A stretch of DNA of 64,000 nt from Leisingera sp. S132 (GTDB taxonomy: Bacteria; Pseudomonadota; Alphaproteobacteria; Rhodobacterales; Rhodobacteraceae). The stretch lies in the NCBI RefSeq assembly GCF_025144465.1, contig NZ_CP083553.1:1176001-1240000 (forward strand), read 5' to 3'. Below, piece after piece: positions 29,753 through 38,479 of this stretch (its first letter is position 1; each line of letters opens with the position of its first letter). Below the pieces are notes generated by a model. The model was not told the DNA's origin and searched no databases. It was given only the letters and a program-made list of their open reading frames with translations. The position numbers and the translations under genes were made by a program.

Positions 29753-29888
29753 TTCTGCCAAACGGGCAGGGCGGCTCTCCCGCCCGGCCCATGCCGCATC
29801 AAAGATGCAGCAGGCCCCGTTGGGTCTGGCGCCGCAGCCCCTGAGGGGCCTGCGGCGCGGGCACGGACCGGCAAGGCTGAATGAACAG

Positions 29889-29921
29889 AAACGCCGCGGC
29901 CCCCGGGGCACGCGGCGTTTT
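29889..29921. terminator. Bidirectional intrinsic terminator after rnj
   Basis: A perfect 10-bp stem, AAACGCCGCG (29889-29898) with CGCGGCGTTT (29911-29920), encloses a C/G-rich loop and has a T-run on the plus strand and an A-run before it, so T's also follow on the minus strand. It lies between rnj and the convergent small gene at 29960. Confidence 0.8.
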
Positions 29922-29959
29922 CATTTCAGGGCGCAGCTTCGAAAGAAGCCGCGACAACC

Positions 29960-30139
29960 TCAGCTGTGCAGCGGACGGGCGCAGCTGGGGCAGGAGACCA
30001 CCTTGCGCGGGGCGCTGAACAGGGCGCCGAACAGGCGGCGCATCATGGCGGCGAAAGCCTGGGCGCGCAGCTCATGGGCGCGGGCTTCGATAGCTTGGAA
30101 CTGGGAAATGGTCAGGGTTTTGGTGTCGGTGGTGTTCAT
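29960..30139 (-). CDS. Small basic protein with C-terminal CxxC
   Basis: The 59-residue product starts at the ATG at 30139 (MNTTDTKTLTISQFQAIEAR). The middle is an amphipathic, Arg/Ala-rich helix (RAHELRAQAFAAMMRRLFGALF), and the tail is VSCPSCARPLHS with a single CxxC. I recall short Rhodobacterales proteins with the same beginning (RSP_7527-like) but am not certain. The longer frame from 30184 has a weaker start. The convergent bidirectional terminator downstream supports a transcribed unit. Function unknown; the small basic helix could interact with nucleic acid or membrane. Confidence 0.6.
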   Translation of the reverse strand: MNTTDTKTLTISQFQAIEARAHELRAQAFAAMMRRLFGALFSAPRKVVSCPSCARPLHS

Positions 30140-30306
30140 GGCGTGGCCCATCATCAATGGCGCGTTTCGTGTTGATGGAAGCAATACGCCCGTTTGCGCG
30201 GTTTGACGCCATACAAGATCGAAGACCCGCTATGCTGCAAGTGCAAAGGTAGCCATGTGCTGACAGCATGCAGACAGCAAGGTGAATGTGCCTGGGGCCA
30301 ATGCAG

Positions 30307-30332
30307 AAGGCCGCCCGGGGCAGGGCGGCCTT
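30307..30332 (-). other. Strong hairpin after the RhlE-type helicase gene
   Basis: AAGGCCGCCC (30307-30316) pairs perfectly with GGGCGGCCTT (30323-30332) around a 6-nt loop. It sits 24 bp after the helicase stop on the minus strand. The T-run lies before rather than after the hairpin on that strand, so it may stop or protect transcripts but is not a textbook terminator. Confidence 0.45.
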
Positions 30333-30355
30333 GAAAAAATCAGAATGTGCCAGGA

Positions 30356-31756
30356 TCAGCTGGCGCGGCGCTCGGCAAAGCTGAGCGCGATAAAGCTGGG
30401 CAGGTGGTCGCCCATGCCGACCACAGCCTTGTCGTCGCGTTTGCCGTGCTTGCCGCCGCGGCCCGAGGAACGCTCCTGCTTCTGCGCAGGCTTTTCATCC
30501 CTGCGGCGCTCGCGCGCCTCATCCTTGCGGCTCTCGCGGGTGTCCGCGTCTGCCTTCTCTGCTTTTGCAGGCCGGGCAGGCTTTTCCTTCTTGGGTTCCG
30601 GCTTGACCGGATTCTCCAGGCGCGGGATTTCCTTCTGGATCAGGCCCTCGACAGCGGCCAGCGCCTTGTCGTCGCGCGGGATGCAGATGGTGATCGCCTT
30701 GCCCTCGCGGCCGGCACGGCCGGTGCGGCCGATGCGGTGGACGTAGTCCTCGGCATGGCCCGGAACGTCAAAGTTGAACACATGGCTGACGCTCGGCACA
30801 TCCAGACCGCGTGCGGCCACGTCAGAGGCGACCAGTATGCGCAGATTGCCTTCGCGGAAGGCATCCAAAGTCCTGGTGCGCTGGCTCTGGTCCAGATCGC
30901 CATGAATGGCAGCGGCGTCATAGCCGTACTTCTTGAGCGACTTCGCGCAGATGTCCACATCCGTCTTGCGGTTGCAGAAGATGATCCCGTTGGTCAGCTT
31001 GTCGCCCTCAGCGTCGATCAGGGCGCGCAGCACGGTGCGCTTCTCGCTGCCCTCGCGGTCGCGGCGCGACGCCTTGAACTGCACCACGGCCTGCTCGATG
31101 GTCTCCGACGCAGTGGCCTGGCGGGCTACTTCAATGCGGGCAGGGCCGGACAGGAACGTGTTGGTGATCCGCTCAATTTCCGGCGCCATGGTGGCCGAGA
31201 AGAACAGCGTCTGGCGGGTGAACGGAGTCAGCGAGAAGATGCGTTCGATATCCGGGATGAAACCCATGTCGAGCATCCGGTCGGCCTCGTCCACCACCAT
31301 GATCTGAACGCCGGTCAGCAACAGCTTGCCGCGCTCGAAATGATCCAGCAGGCGGCCCGGGGTGGCAATCAGCACGTCGACACCCTTGTCGATCAGCGCG
31401 TCCTGCTCCTTGAAGGAGACGCCGCCAATCAGCAGCGCCTTGGTGAGCTTCACATGCTTGGCATAGGTGTCGAAATTCTCGGCCACCTGGGCGGCCAGCT
31501 CGCGGGTGGGGCACAGGACCAGGCTGCGCGGCATTCGGGCGCGGGCGCGGCCGCGGGCCAGAAGCGTGATCATCGGCAGCGTGAACGATGCGGTCTTGCC
31601 GGTTCCGGTCTGGGCGATTCCCAGAACATCGCGCCCCTCCAGCGCCGGCGGGATTGCCCCTGCCTGAATCGGGGTGGGGTTTTCGTACCCGGCTTCCTCA
31701 ATAGCTTTGAGGACCTTGGGATTAAGGTTCAGATCGGTGAATTTTGTCATTTGCAT
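30356..31756 (-). CDS. rhlE: DEAD-box RNA helicase, RhlE type
   Basis: The 466-residue protein is an ATP-dependent RNA helicase. It shows the Q motif (PTPIQAGAIPPAL), motif I AQTGTGKT, Ia PTRELAAQV, II as DEAD in VVDEADRMLDMGF, III SAT, IV/V (RILVASDVAARGLD) and VI (HRIGRTGRAG). After residue 370 the sequence turns into a highly charged Lys/Arg/Glu tail, as in RhlE proteins, used for RNA binding. Start at 31756 (MQMTKF) or at the ATG two codons later (31750); neither has a strong ribosome site. Likely role: ribosome assembly or RNA decay; substrates unknown. Confidence 0.92.
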   Translation of the reverse strand: MQMTKFTDLNLNPKVLKAIEEAGYENPTPIQAGAIPPALEGRDVLGIAQTGTGKTASFTLPMITLLARGRARARMPRSLVLCPTRELAAQVAENFDTYAKHVKLTKALLIGGVSFKEQDALIDKGVDVLIATPGRLLDHFERGKLLLTGVQIMVVDEADRMLDMGFIPDIERIFSLTPFTRQTLFFSATMAPEIERITNTFLSGPARIEVARQATASETIEQAVVQFKASRRDREGSEKRTVLRALIDAEGDKLTNGIIFCNRKTDVDICAKSLKKYGYDAAAIHGDLDQSQRTRTLDAFREGNLRILVASDVAARGLDVPSVSHVFNFDVPGHAEDYVHRIGRTGRAGREGKAITICIPRDDKALAAVEGLIQKEIPRLENPVKPEPKKEKPARPAKAEKADADTRESRKDEARERRRDEKPAQKQERSSGRGGKHGKRDDKAVVGMGDHLPSFIALSFAERRAS

Positions 31757-31933
31757 CCGTCATTGCGGACACTGACCTGGCCCGCGCGTGTGTGTTGCAG
31801 CCGGCTCCGCAAAAGGTCATGCGGTGTGGCAGCTGCCGGCTCGTCGCGGGGCATAGCAAAATCCCATGCGCAGGTCAATTAATGCCGGGTTTTGCAGGGT
31901 TTTCGTCGCCGGGATCGGCAAATTAGAAACAAT

Positions 31934-32122
31934 TTACCCAAAATCCGGGAAATGTTTTTGCCGTTTGCCCACGAGGCCGAGCGGGCGATTCCGCACCAGC
32001 CCGCGCTCCTGCAGTTTGCGGTAGACCTCAGGATCCCGGGCACTGACTTCATCGAAGAAGCTGCGCAGGCCCTCCTGTCCGTGCTCCTCTTCTATCAGTA
32101 AAAGCAGTTCATGAGAATTCAA
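31934..32122 (-). CDS. Hypothetical 62-residue acidic protein
   Basis: The frame encodes a helical, charged peptide (LLLLIEEEHGQEGLRSFFDEVSARDPEVYRKLQERGLV) ending RQKHFPDFG. The only in-frame start is TTG at 32122, without a clear ribosome site. Codon use looks coding (GC-rich third positions), and there is no competing gene on the other strand, so it is kept as a possible gene. No family recognised. Confidence 0.4.
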   Translation of the reverse strand: MNSHELLLLIEEEHGQEGLRSFFDEVSARDPEVYRKLQERGLVRNRPLGLVGKRQKHFPDFG

Positions 32123-32227
32123 TCCGCCGAACAGCCGGGAATACCCCGGTCTTAATCCGGGCCGGTAGGAACCGTGCTGCAGCAGGGGGCGGCATCGTTG
32201 ATGCTGATGGCTCCTGACGGTGCAAGT

Positions 32228-32980
32228 TCAGCCGTTTTCCTCGTGGGGGACTTTGTACCGCTGTATTCGGCCAAAGATGCTGCGTGGGTCGCTCATCACT
32301 AGCCGTAGCATCTGAACGCCCAGGGGTTGCAGAACCACGTCGTTCTCCGTGTAGCGCCAAAGACGGGCGAGCATGTTCTTGTCCAGATCACCCCGGTCAA
32401 GAGAGTAGGCGTCCATGCCAAAGGCCAGATCGTCGGGTCTCGGCCCGCCCCGTCTTCTGGGAAACCCGCTGCTGTTTTTGCGACCGCTTTGGCGGCGTTC
32501 GCTGTCGTGAAGCTTGATCAGATCGAACAGCATCATGAGGCCTTGACCGCCTAGGCGCTGATCGATGGTTTTCCCATGATCAGCAAAAGTTGTGGCGGCA
32601 GCAACTAGCCATCGCACCGGCAGTGCGGTGGCCATTTGATGTCCGTGTTCTGTCCATATGCGCAGAAACAGCTGCCGCGCCTGCTCGACCGGAGGCTGCC
32701 TGCGCAGGATTGCGATACAAAGCGCATGCAGGGCCAAGAGTTCGGGCTCGCCGCAAAACTCTGCCCTGAGTAACGCGTGCTTTTGTATAGCGTCGGTGCG
32801 GTCGCCGGGCCCGTCTGCCGCTTCGACAGGCTCAGCTATGCGTTGCTCCAGAAGCGATTCCAGGTCGCAATCCGGCGGGGGCAGGGCTGCAAGCGGATTG
32901 TGAAACGGACGTTCCCGTTTCTCTATCCGCCGCATGATGGAATAGAACCTGCCAGGGTAGTTTTCTCGATCCAGGTCCAA
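32228..32980 (-). CDS. Unrecognised 250-residue protein downstream of prfC
   Basis: The product starts MDLDRENYPGRFYSIMRRIEKRERPFHNPLAAL and is Arg/Leu-rich and soluble, with a helical middle and no signal peptide. A PRRRGGPRPDDLAFGMDAY stretch lies near residue 175 and GRIQRYKVPHEENG ends the protein. The GC level is slightly below that of prfC. It lies 37 bp after prfC on the same strand and could be cotranscribed. I do not recognise a family or motif that suggests a reaction. Confidence 0.55.
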   Translation of the reverse strand: MDLDRENYPGRFYSIMRRIEKRERPFHNPLAALPPPDCDLESLLEQRIAEPVEAADGPGDRTDAIQKHALLRAEFCGEPELLALHALCIAILRRQPPVEQARQLFLRIWTEHGHQMATALPVRWLVAAATTFADHGKTIDQRLGGQGLMMLFDLIKLHDSERRQSGRKNSSGFPRRRGGPRPDDLAFGMDAYSLDRGDLDKNMLARLWRYTENDVVLQPLGVQMLRLVMSDPRSIFGRIQRYKVPHEENG

Positions 32981-33017
32981 GGCGGCTCCTTTGGCACTGA
33001 GTTGGAAAATTGAGCGC

Positions 33018-34625
33018 TTAGACCATCATTTCCTTGGTCGCGGTCAGGTTCAAGTCCGGGTAATCCCGCACCACCCGGTCGATGTCCCATTGCAGGCGGG
33101 TCAGGTACACGATGTCGCCGTCGTGGTCATGGGCGATGTGCTGCTTGTTGGCGTTGATGAACTTGTCCACCGCCGCCTTGTCGCCGCTGACCCAGCGCGC
33201 GCTGGTGAACTGGCTTGCCTCGAACCGCACCGGCAGGCCGTATTCCATCTCGATCCGGCTGGCCAGCACTTCGAACTGCAGCTGGCCGACCACACCGACG
33301 ATGAAGCCGGAGCCGATCGAGGGTTTGAACACCTTGGCGGCGCCTTCCTCGGCGAACTGCATCAGCGCCTTTTCCAGGTGCTTGGCCTTCATCGGATCGC
33401 CCGCGCGCACCGTCTGCAGCAGTTCCGGCGCAAACGACGGGATGCCGGTCACCCGGATCGCCTCGCCCTCGGTCAGCGTGTCGCCGATGCGCAGCTGGCC
33501 GTGGTTCGGAATGCCGATGATATCGCCGGCCCAGGCCTCTTCTGCCAGTTCCCGGTCGGAGGCCAGGAACAGCACCGGGTTCGACACGGCCATCGGCTTC
33601 TTGGTGCGCACATGGGTCAGCTTCATGCCGCGCTTGAAGTGGCCTGATGCCATCCGCACAAACGCCACCCGGTCGCGGTGCTTGGGGTCCATGTTGGCCT
33701 GAACCTTGAACACGAAGCCCGCAACCTTCTTTTCCTCCGGCGCCACCTGGCGCGGCTCGGCGGACTGGGGCTGCGGTTCGGGGCCGTATTTGCCGATGCC
33801 GTCCATCAGTTCCTTGACACCAAAGGAGTTGATGGCCGAGCCGAACCAGATCGGGGTCATGTGGCCCTCAAGCACCGATTGCGGATCGAGGGCGGGCAGC
33901 AGTTCGCGCGCCATCTCGACCTCTTCCAGCAGTTTGTCCAGCAGATGCGCGGGCACGTGTTCGGCCAGCTTGGGGTCGTCCAGGCCCTCAATCGCGATGC
34001 TTTCCGCCACCTTGTTGCGGTCGGCGCGGTCCATCAGCTCCAGCCGGTCGCGCAACATGTCGTAGCAGCCGATAAAATCGCGCCCGACACCGATGGGCCA
34101 GCTGGCCGGGGTCACATCGATCGCCAGCATCTCCTGGATTTCGTCGATGATCTCAAAGGTGTCGCGGCTTTCGCGGTCCATCTTGTTACAGAAGGTCAGG
34201 ATCGGCAGATCGCGCAGGCGGCAAACCTCGAACAGTTTCTGGGTCTGGCTTTCCACACCTTTGGCGCCGTCAATCACCATCACCGCCGCATCCACCGCTG
34301 TCAGGGTGCGGTAGGTGTCCTCGGAGAAATCCGAGTGGCCGGGCGTGTCCACCAGGTTAAAGCGGAAGCCGCTGAAATCAAAGGACATCGCAGATGCGGA
34401 TACCGAGATTCCGCGGTCCTTTTCCATCTGCATGAAGTCCGAGCGCGTGCGCCGCGCCTCGCCCTTGGCGCGCACCTGGCCGGCCATCTGAATCGCACCG
34501 CCGTAAAGCAGGAACTTTTCAGTCAGCGTTGTCTTGCCGGCGTCCGGATGCGAGATGATCGCAAAGGTCCGGCGCCGGGCAATTTCGGCGGGCAGTTCGG
34601 GGCGGTTTGCAGCGGTGTCCAACAT
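33018..34625 (-). CDS. prfC: Peptide chain release factor 3
   Basis: The 535-residue GTPase recycles release factors 1 and 2 from the ribosome. G1 is SHPDAGKTTLTE, the switch region is GISVSASAMSFDF, G3 is DTPGHSDFSEDTYR and G4 is NKMDRE. The RF3-specific C-terminal domain ends ASQFTSARWVSG followed by the DIDRVVRDYPDL region. I place the start at the ATG at 34625 (MLDTAANRPELPAEI), which gives the usual length; the longer frame to 34661 would begin with TTG. It diverges from the histidine kinase gene at 34811. Confidence 0.93.
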   Translation of the reverse strand: MLDTAANRPELPAEIARRRTFAIISHPDAGKTTLTEKFLLYGGAIQMAGQVRAKGEARRTRSDFMQMEKDRGISVSASAMSFDFSGFRFNLVDTPGHSDFSEDTYRTLTAVDAAVMVIDGAKGVESQTQKLFEVCRLRDLPILTFCNKMDRESRDTFEIIDEIQEMLAIDVTPASWPIGVGRDFIGCYDMLRDRLELMDRADRNKVAESIAIEGLDDPKLAEHVPAHLLDKLLEEVEMARELLPALDPQSVLEGHMTPIWFGSAINSFGVKELMDGIGKYGPEPQPQSAEPRQVAPEEKKVAGFVFKVQANMDPKHRDRVAFVRMASGHFKRGMKLTHVRTKKPMAVSNPVLFLASDRELAEEAWAGDIIGIPNHGQLRIGDTLTEGEAIRVTGIPSFAPELLQTVRAGDPMKAKHLEKALMQFAEEGAAKVFKPSIGSGFIVGVVGQLQFEVLASRIEMEYGLPVRFEASQFTSARWVSGDKAAVDKFINANKQHIAHDHDGDIVYLTRLQWDIDRVVRDYPDLNLTATKEMMV

Positions 34626-34741
34626 GCGGCTGGCTGTATCCACAAACCGCGTCAGAGGCAAGAAAAACGGAACCCGGCGGGCGTTGGAGCGGCATTCCGC
34701 AATGAGATAGAATGTTTTGCCTATAATTCGCTAACGCTTTT

Positions 34742-34776
34742 CCTGTAACACTTGCGCTGCACCTGTGTGTTACAGG
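34742..34776. promoter_or_regulatory. 10-bp perfect inverted repeat in prfC/kinase intergenic region
   Basis: CCTGTAACAC (34742-34751) and GTGTTACAGG (34767-34776) are perfect complements separated by 15 bp. They lie 35 bp before the GTG start of the hybrid kinase and about 20 bp after a TATAAT at 34722-34727 on the plus strand. It could be a dimeric repressor site or a hairpin in the kinase leader; the lack of a following T-run argues against a terminator. Confidence 0.55.
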
Positions 34777-34810
34777 GGATCAATAAGCTCTTTCGTTTCA
34801 GGAACGATGC

Positions 34811-36424
34811 GTGCAGCAGGATGAGATTTCAGATCATTTTGGCGTTCTCGACGCCGTCGAGTTAGCGGTGATAGTCCTGAAGGTGGGCGAAGACGGGCTG
34901 CCGCGCTACGTCCACATGAACACCAAGTCGCGTGAGTTCACCAAGTTCGAGTACGGCGATTATGCAGGCAAGACCGCACTCGAACTTTACGGCGGGGCAA
35001 CCGGGCGCCGCGCTTTGAACCACCATCTGGCCGTGATCAGCAGCGGCAGGGAAGCAACCTACGACATTGTCCTCCCGACCCAGAACAAGGAGAAATACCT
35101 CAGCACCACGCTCCGCCCCGTGTTTGGCGCGGACGGGCGGATGACCTATCTTGTCGGGTCGTCGACAGACATCACAACCGAGCGGGAGCGCGACGAGGCG
35201 CTGGAGCTGACCCGGATGGCCCTGGACAAGGCCGAAGAGGCCAGCCAGGCCAAGGAACGGTTTCTCGCCAACATGAGCCATGAGATCAGGACGCCGATGA
35301 ACGGCATCATCGGCATGTGCGAGCTGCTGAAAGAGACTGATCTTGACGAACAGCAGCAGCTGTTTGCCGATACAATCTTCAATTCCGCGACGGCCCTGCT
35401 GACGGTGATCAACGACGTGCTCGATTTCTCCAAGATCCAGGCCGACAAGATCTCCTTGCACGATGCGCCGTTTTCGCTGCGGGACGTGGTTCAGGACGTG
35501 GGAACCCTCCTGTGGGCCAGGGCCGCGTACAAGGGGATCGATCTGCGCACCGAATACCCCGGGGACGTGCCGCATGAATTTGCAGGCGATGCGAGCAAGA
35601 TCCGTCAGATCCTGATGAACCTGCTGGGCAACGCGATCAAGTTCACCGAAGACGGCCATGTCACCGTCAGTGTCGCCTATGACCCCGGGGCTGCCTCGCT
35701 GCCCCTGTGTATCCAGGTCTCCGATTCCGGTATCGGGATTGAGCCTGCACAGATGAATTGGATCTTTTCCGCCTTTGAACAGGTCGACAGGAAGGAAGCC
35801 CGCGTGATCGAGGGGACAGGGCTGGGGCTGGCCATCACCCGTGCGCTGGCGGAGCGGATGGGGGGCAGGGTCACGGCTGCCTCTGTGCCCGGTGAGGGGT
35901 CGGTTTTCACAGTTCGCCTGGACTTGCCGCAGGCGGGCGGCGCGGCTCCTGACGGTCCGGGCATGGCGCCTTTTCAGGACAGCAGGCGGGCGCTGGCCGC
36001 CCCGCCCAGCATGGCAGTGCCGGAGCTGCCGCCGGAGGCGCTGAATGGCATGCGTATTCTGGTGGCCGAAGATAACAGGACCAACCAGCTGCTGGTCCGG
36101 AAAATGCTGAAGTCCACCGGCGCCGATCTGCGCTTTGCCGCCAATGGGTTGACTGCGCAGGAAATTTTTACCGCTGAAGGCGCGGATCTGATCCTGATGG
36201 ACCTGTCGATGCCGGTCCTGGGCGGGCTGGACGCCGCCCGCCGGATCCGCGCGCATGAACGGGAGCGAGGCCTGCCGGAATGCCCCATCGTCGCTCTGAC
36301 CGCCAATGCCCAGCCCAGCGATGTGGAGGCCTGCCTGGCCGCCGGGATGAATGATTTCCTGGCCAAACCCTTCCGCAAGAATGAGCTGCTGGCGCGGATC
36401 CTGCGGCAGGCAAAACCAGCCTGA
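34811..36424 (+). CDS. Hybrid sensor histidine kinase with receiver domain
   Basis: The 537-residue protein has no membrane segment, so it senses cytoplasmic signals. A PAS domain covers about residues 10-120, followed by a coiled helix and the HisKA domain with MSHEIRTPMNG (phospho-acceptor His157). The ATPase domain has N-box LLGNAIKF, DSGIGI and GTGLGLAI. A Pro/Ala linker leads to a receiver domain with the phospho-acceptor Asp464 (LMDLSMP). The start is GTG with AGGA about 8 bases before. No partner regulator lies next to it; it may pass phosphate to a separate Hpt protein. Confidence 0.9.
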   Translation: MQQDEISDHFGVLDAVELAVIVLKVGEDGLPRYVHMNTKSREFTKFEYGDYAGKTALELYGGATGRRALNHHLAVISSGREATYDIVLPTQNKEKYLSTTLRPVFGADGRMTYLVGSSTDITTERERDEALELTRMALDKAEEASQAKERFLANMSHEIRTPMNGIIGMCELLKETDLDEQQQLFADTIFNSATALLTVINDVLDFSKIQADKISLHDAPFSLRDVVQDVGTLLWARAAYKGIDLRTEYPGDVPHEFAGDASKIRQILMNLLGNAIKFTEDGHVTVSVAYDPGAASLPLCIQVSDSGIGIEPAQMNWIFSAFEQVDRKEARVIEGTGLGLAITRALAERMGGRVTAASVPGEGSVFTVRLDLPQAGGAAPDGPGMAPFQDSRRALAAPPSMAVPELPPEALNGMRILVAEDNRTNQLLVRKMLKSTGADLRFAANGLTAQEIFTAEGADLILMDLSMPVLGGLDAARRIRAHERERGLPECPIVALTANAQPSDVEACLAAGMNDFLAKPFRKNELLARILRQAKPA

Positions 36425-36622
36425 AAAAGCGGGGGTGCCGGGCGTGCACCCCCTGTACACCCCCTGTGCCCCCCCGGTGCCGCGTGGCGGGGCAGAGGCC
36501 TGCCCGGCGGTGTTGCGGGGGCACCGTACGCACCGCTGGCGCGGAATTAACCGGATCGGGGCAGGGTGGGATCAGCGCGGAAGTGCCGCCCCGCGCCGAA
36601 ACCGCCGCCACGGGAGAGAGCG

Positions 36623-36988
36623 ATGCCCAGCAAGCGATACTATGACAATGAAATGCAGCTGGAGCTTGATGAGCTGCAGCAATCCCTGCGCCGCGACTGG
36701 CTGGACAAGAGCCTGCCCCGCGAATGGGACGGCATGGACAGTTGGGAGCGGACCAGCAAGCCCAAGACACGGGTGACGATCCGGCTGGATGCGGACATGG
36801 TGAAATGGTTCCGCAAGCTGGGCCCGAACTACAGCCGCCGCATCAACTCCGTGCTGCGGACCTACTGGATGGCGCTGATGGCGGGCTATATCCAGGCCCA
36901 CGACAAGGACAACACCATCCTGCGGCTGAGCCTGCAGGCGCGCTACATCGCGATGGGCCGGAATGCCGACGGGACGGAGCGGAAGTGA
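36623..36988 (+). CDS. BrnA-like antitoxin/DNA-binding protein without adjacent toxin
   Basis: The 121-residue product starts at ATG 36623 after GGGAGAGAG. Its C-terminal half (TRVTIRLDADMVKWFRKLGPNYSRRINSVLRTYW) matches the ribbon-helix-helix DNA-binding end of BrnA antitoxins. The N-terminal half is acidic/helical (MQLELDELQQSLRRDWLDKSLP). BrnA is normally encoded just after the toxin brnT; here the upstream 200 bp hold no BrnT-like frame, and downstream is an IS5 element. It could be a solitary regulator, or its partner was lost. Confidence 0.7.
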   Translation: MPSKRYYDNEMQLELDELQQSLRRDWLDKSLPREWDGMDSWERTSKPKTRVTIRLDADMVKWFRKLGPNYSRRINSVLRTYWMALMAGYIQAHDKDNTILRLSLQARYIAMGRNADGTERK

Positions 36989-37029
36989 CGGGGGAAGGGT
37001 GGGCGTTGTGACTATTGCCCCGTTCGGAA

Positions 37030-38079
37030 GGCTCTGTTGCGCAAATCGGGTGAGGGATTCATCTCATGAATCCAGCGTGATAGCTGGAGGGCATGAGCAG
37101 ACCAACACCCCCGACCTACAAGATCAAGAACTGGCGGGCCTATAACGAAGCGCTGAAGCGTCGTGGCTCTCTGACGATCTGGTTCGATCCCGAGATGACG
37201 TGGGAGGCCCGGCCGACCGGCAAGAGAGGCCGACAGCCCATCTATAGCGACGCCGCGATCAAGACCTGCCTGACGATGAAGGTGCTGTTCCGTATGGCGC
37301 TCAGGCAGACGACCGGCTTCGTGGAAAGTCTCCTGCGATTGAGTGGATTGGACTGGTCGGTACCGGATTTTAGCACGCTTTCACGCCGCCAGAAGTCTCT
37401 CGCCGTGAACATCCCGTATCGTGGTTCTGAGGGGCCGCTACACCTGCTGATCGACAGCACTGGGATAAAGGTAGAGGGCGAAGGCGAGTGGAATGCGCGC
37501 AAGCACGGTGGCTCGAAACGCCGCGTGTGGCGCAAGGTTCACCTCGGTATCGACGAAAAGACACTGGAAATCCGGGCAGTCGAGTTCACCAGTAGCAACA
37601 TTGGTGATGCGCCCATGCTGCCGGAACTGCTTAATCAGATCCCGCCCGAGCAGGAGATCGGCAGTGTCACGGCAGATGGCGCCTACGATACGCGCAAGTG
37701 CCACGATGCCATCGCCAACCGAGGTGCCAATGCCGTCGTCCCGCCCCGCAAGAACGCCAAGCCCTGGAAACCCGACACCGCAGGCGCGATTGCGCGCAAC
37801 GAAGCGCTGCGGGCGTCGAAATACCTTGGCCGAGCGCTTTGGCGGAAATGGAGTGGATACCACCGCCGAAGTCGTGCCGAAACCAAGATGCACTGCATGA
37901 AACTGCTGGGACAAAGACTGATGGCACGGGATCCTGGACGTCAGGTTGCCGAGCTTCAGCTCCGTGTTGCGGTCATGAACGGATTCACCGCGCTTGGCAT
38001 ACCCGTCACAGAGGCAGTGGGATAAGTCCGTCTGGGGAAAGGGGAACCTTGGCCCTCAACCGATTTGCGCAACAGAGTC
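37030..38079 (+). mobile_element. IS5-family insertion sequence (IS903-like)
   Basis: The left end GGCTCTGTTGCGCAAATCGG (37030-37049) is repeated in inverted form at 38060-38079 with one mismatch. The enclosed 1.05 kb holds a single transposase gene. The 9-bp flanks differ (CGTTCGGAA left, TCTTTGATC right), so no target duplication remains. That suggests a rearrangement or deletion after insertion. Confidence 0.9.
37093..38025 (+). CDS. IS5-family transposase
   Basis: The 310-residue DDE transposase begins MSRPTPPTYKIKNWRAYNEAL and has the DDE blocks LLIDSTGIKVEGEGEW (first Asp), VTADGAYDTRKC (second Asp) and the Y-2-R-3-E-6-K-like signature YHRRSRAETKMHCMKLLG. It appears complete. It lies wholly inside the IS5 element and is probably active or recently active. 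The DUF772-type N-terminal part is replaced by the short IS903 form. Confidence 0.92.
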   Translation: MSRPTPPTYKIKNWRAYNEALKRRGSLTIWFDPEMTWEARPTGKRGRQPIYSDAAIKTCLTMKVLFRMALRQTTGFVESLLRLSGLDWSVPDFSTLSRRQKSLAVNIPYRGSEGPLHLLIDSTGIKVEGEGEWNARKHGGSKRRVWRKVHLGIDEKTLEIRAVEFTSSNIGDAPMLPELLNQIPPEQEIGSVTADGAYDTRKCHDAIANRGANAVVPPRKNAKPWKPDTAGAIARNEALRASKYLGRALWRKWSGYHRRSRAETKMHCMKLLGQRLMARDPGRQVAELQLRVAVMNGFTALGIPVTEAVG

Positions 38080-38182
38080 TCTTTGATCAAGCGAGATCGG
38101 CGCCCCTGAATGACCGGTCTGAACTTCGTCCCTGTTGCCGGACACCAGGGTAATTTACCCCTGTCCAGGAAAGGAGCATGGA

Positions 38183-38479
38183 ATGGGACAAACGAGACGG
38201 ACGTTCACAGATGAATTCAAAGCCGCAGCGGTTGGTCGGCTTTATAAGCCTGGTGCTACACAAGGTGGTGTTGCCAAGGAGCTTGGAGTGACGAGCTCGC
38301 AATTGAAGCCGTGGCGCTTGGAGATCGAAGCGGCGGGATCAATGGCGGCACTGCGCAGGCAGCAGGCGGATGCGGCGGAACTGGATCGTCTACGGAAGGA
38401 AAACAAACGTTTGAAGGTGGAAAATGAAATCCTTGAGAAAGCTTCCGCTTTTTTCGCCTCAAGGGCAGCGAAGACATGA
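38183..38479 (+). CDS. IS3-family OrfA, copy 1
   Basis: The 98-residue protein has the HTH_Tnp_1 start (QTRRTFTDEFKAAAVGRLY, VAKELGVTSSQLKPWRLEI) and a leucine-zipper-like tail (AAELDRLRKENKRLKVENEIL), typical for DNA binding and dimerisation. The frame carries T-TTT-TTC at 38449-38455. A -1 slip there enters an open frame leading into OrfB, giving an OrfAB fusion transposase. Start ATG 38183 follows AAAGGAGCATG. Confidence 0.9.
   Translation: MGQTRRTFTDEFKAAAVGRLYKPGATQGGVAKELGVTSSQLKPWRLEIEAAGSMAALRRQQADAAELDRLRKENKRLKVENEILEKASAFFASRAAKT

Noticed and set aside
27737-29911. 724-codon minus-strand frame opposite coaX and rnj
   Set aside because: Shadow of two certain genes; no motif seen.
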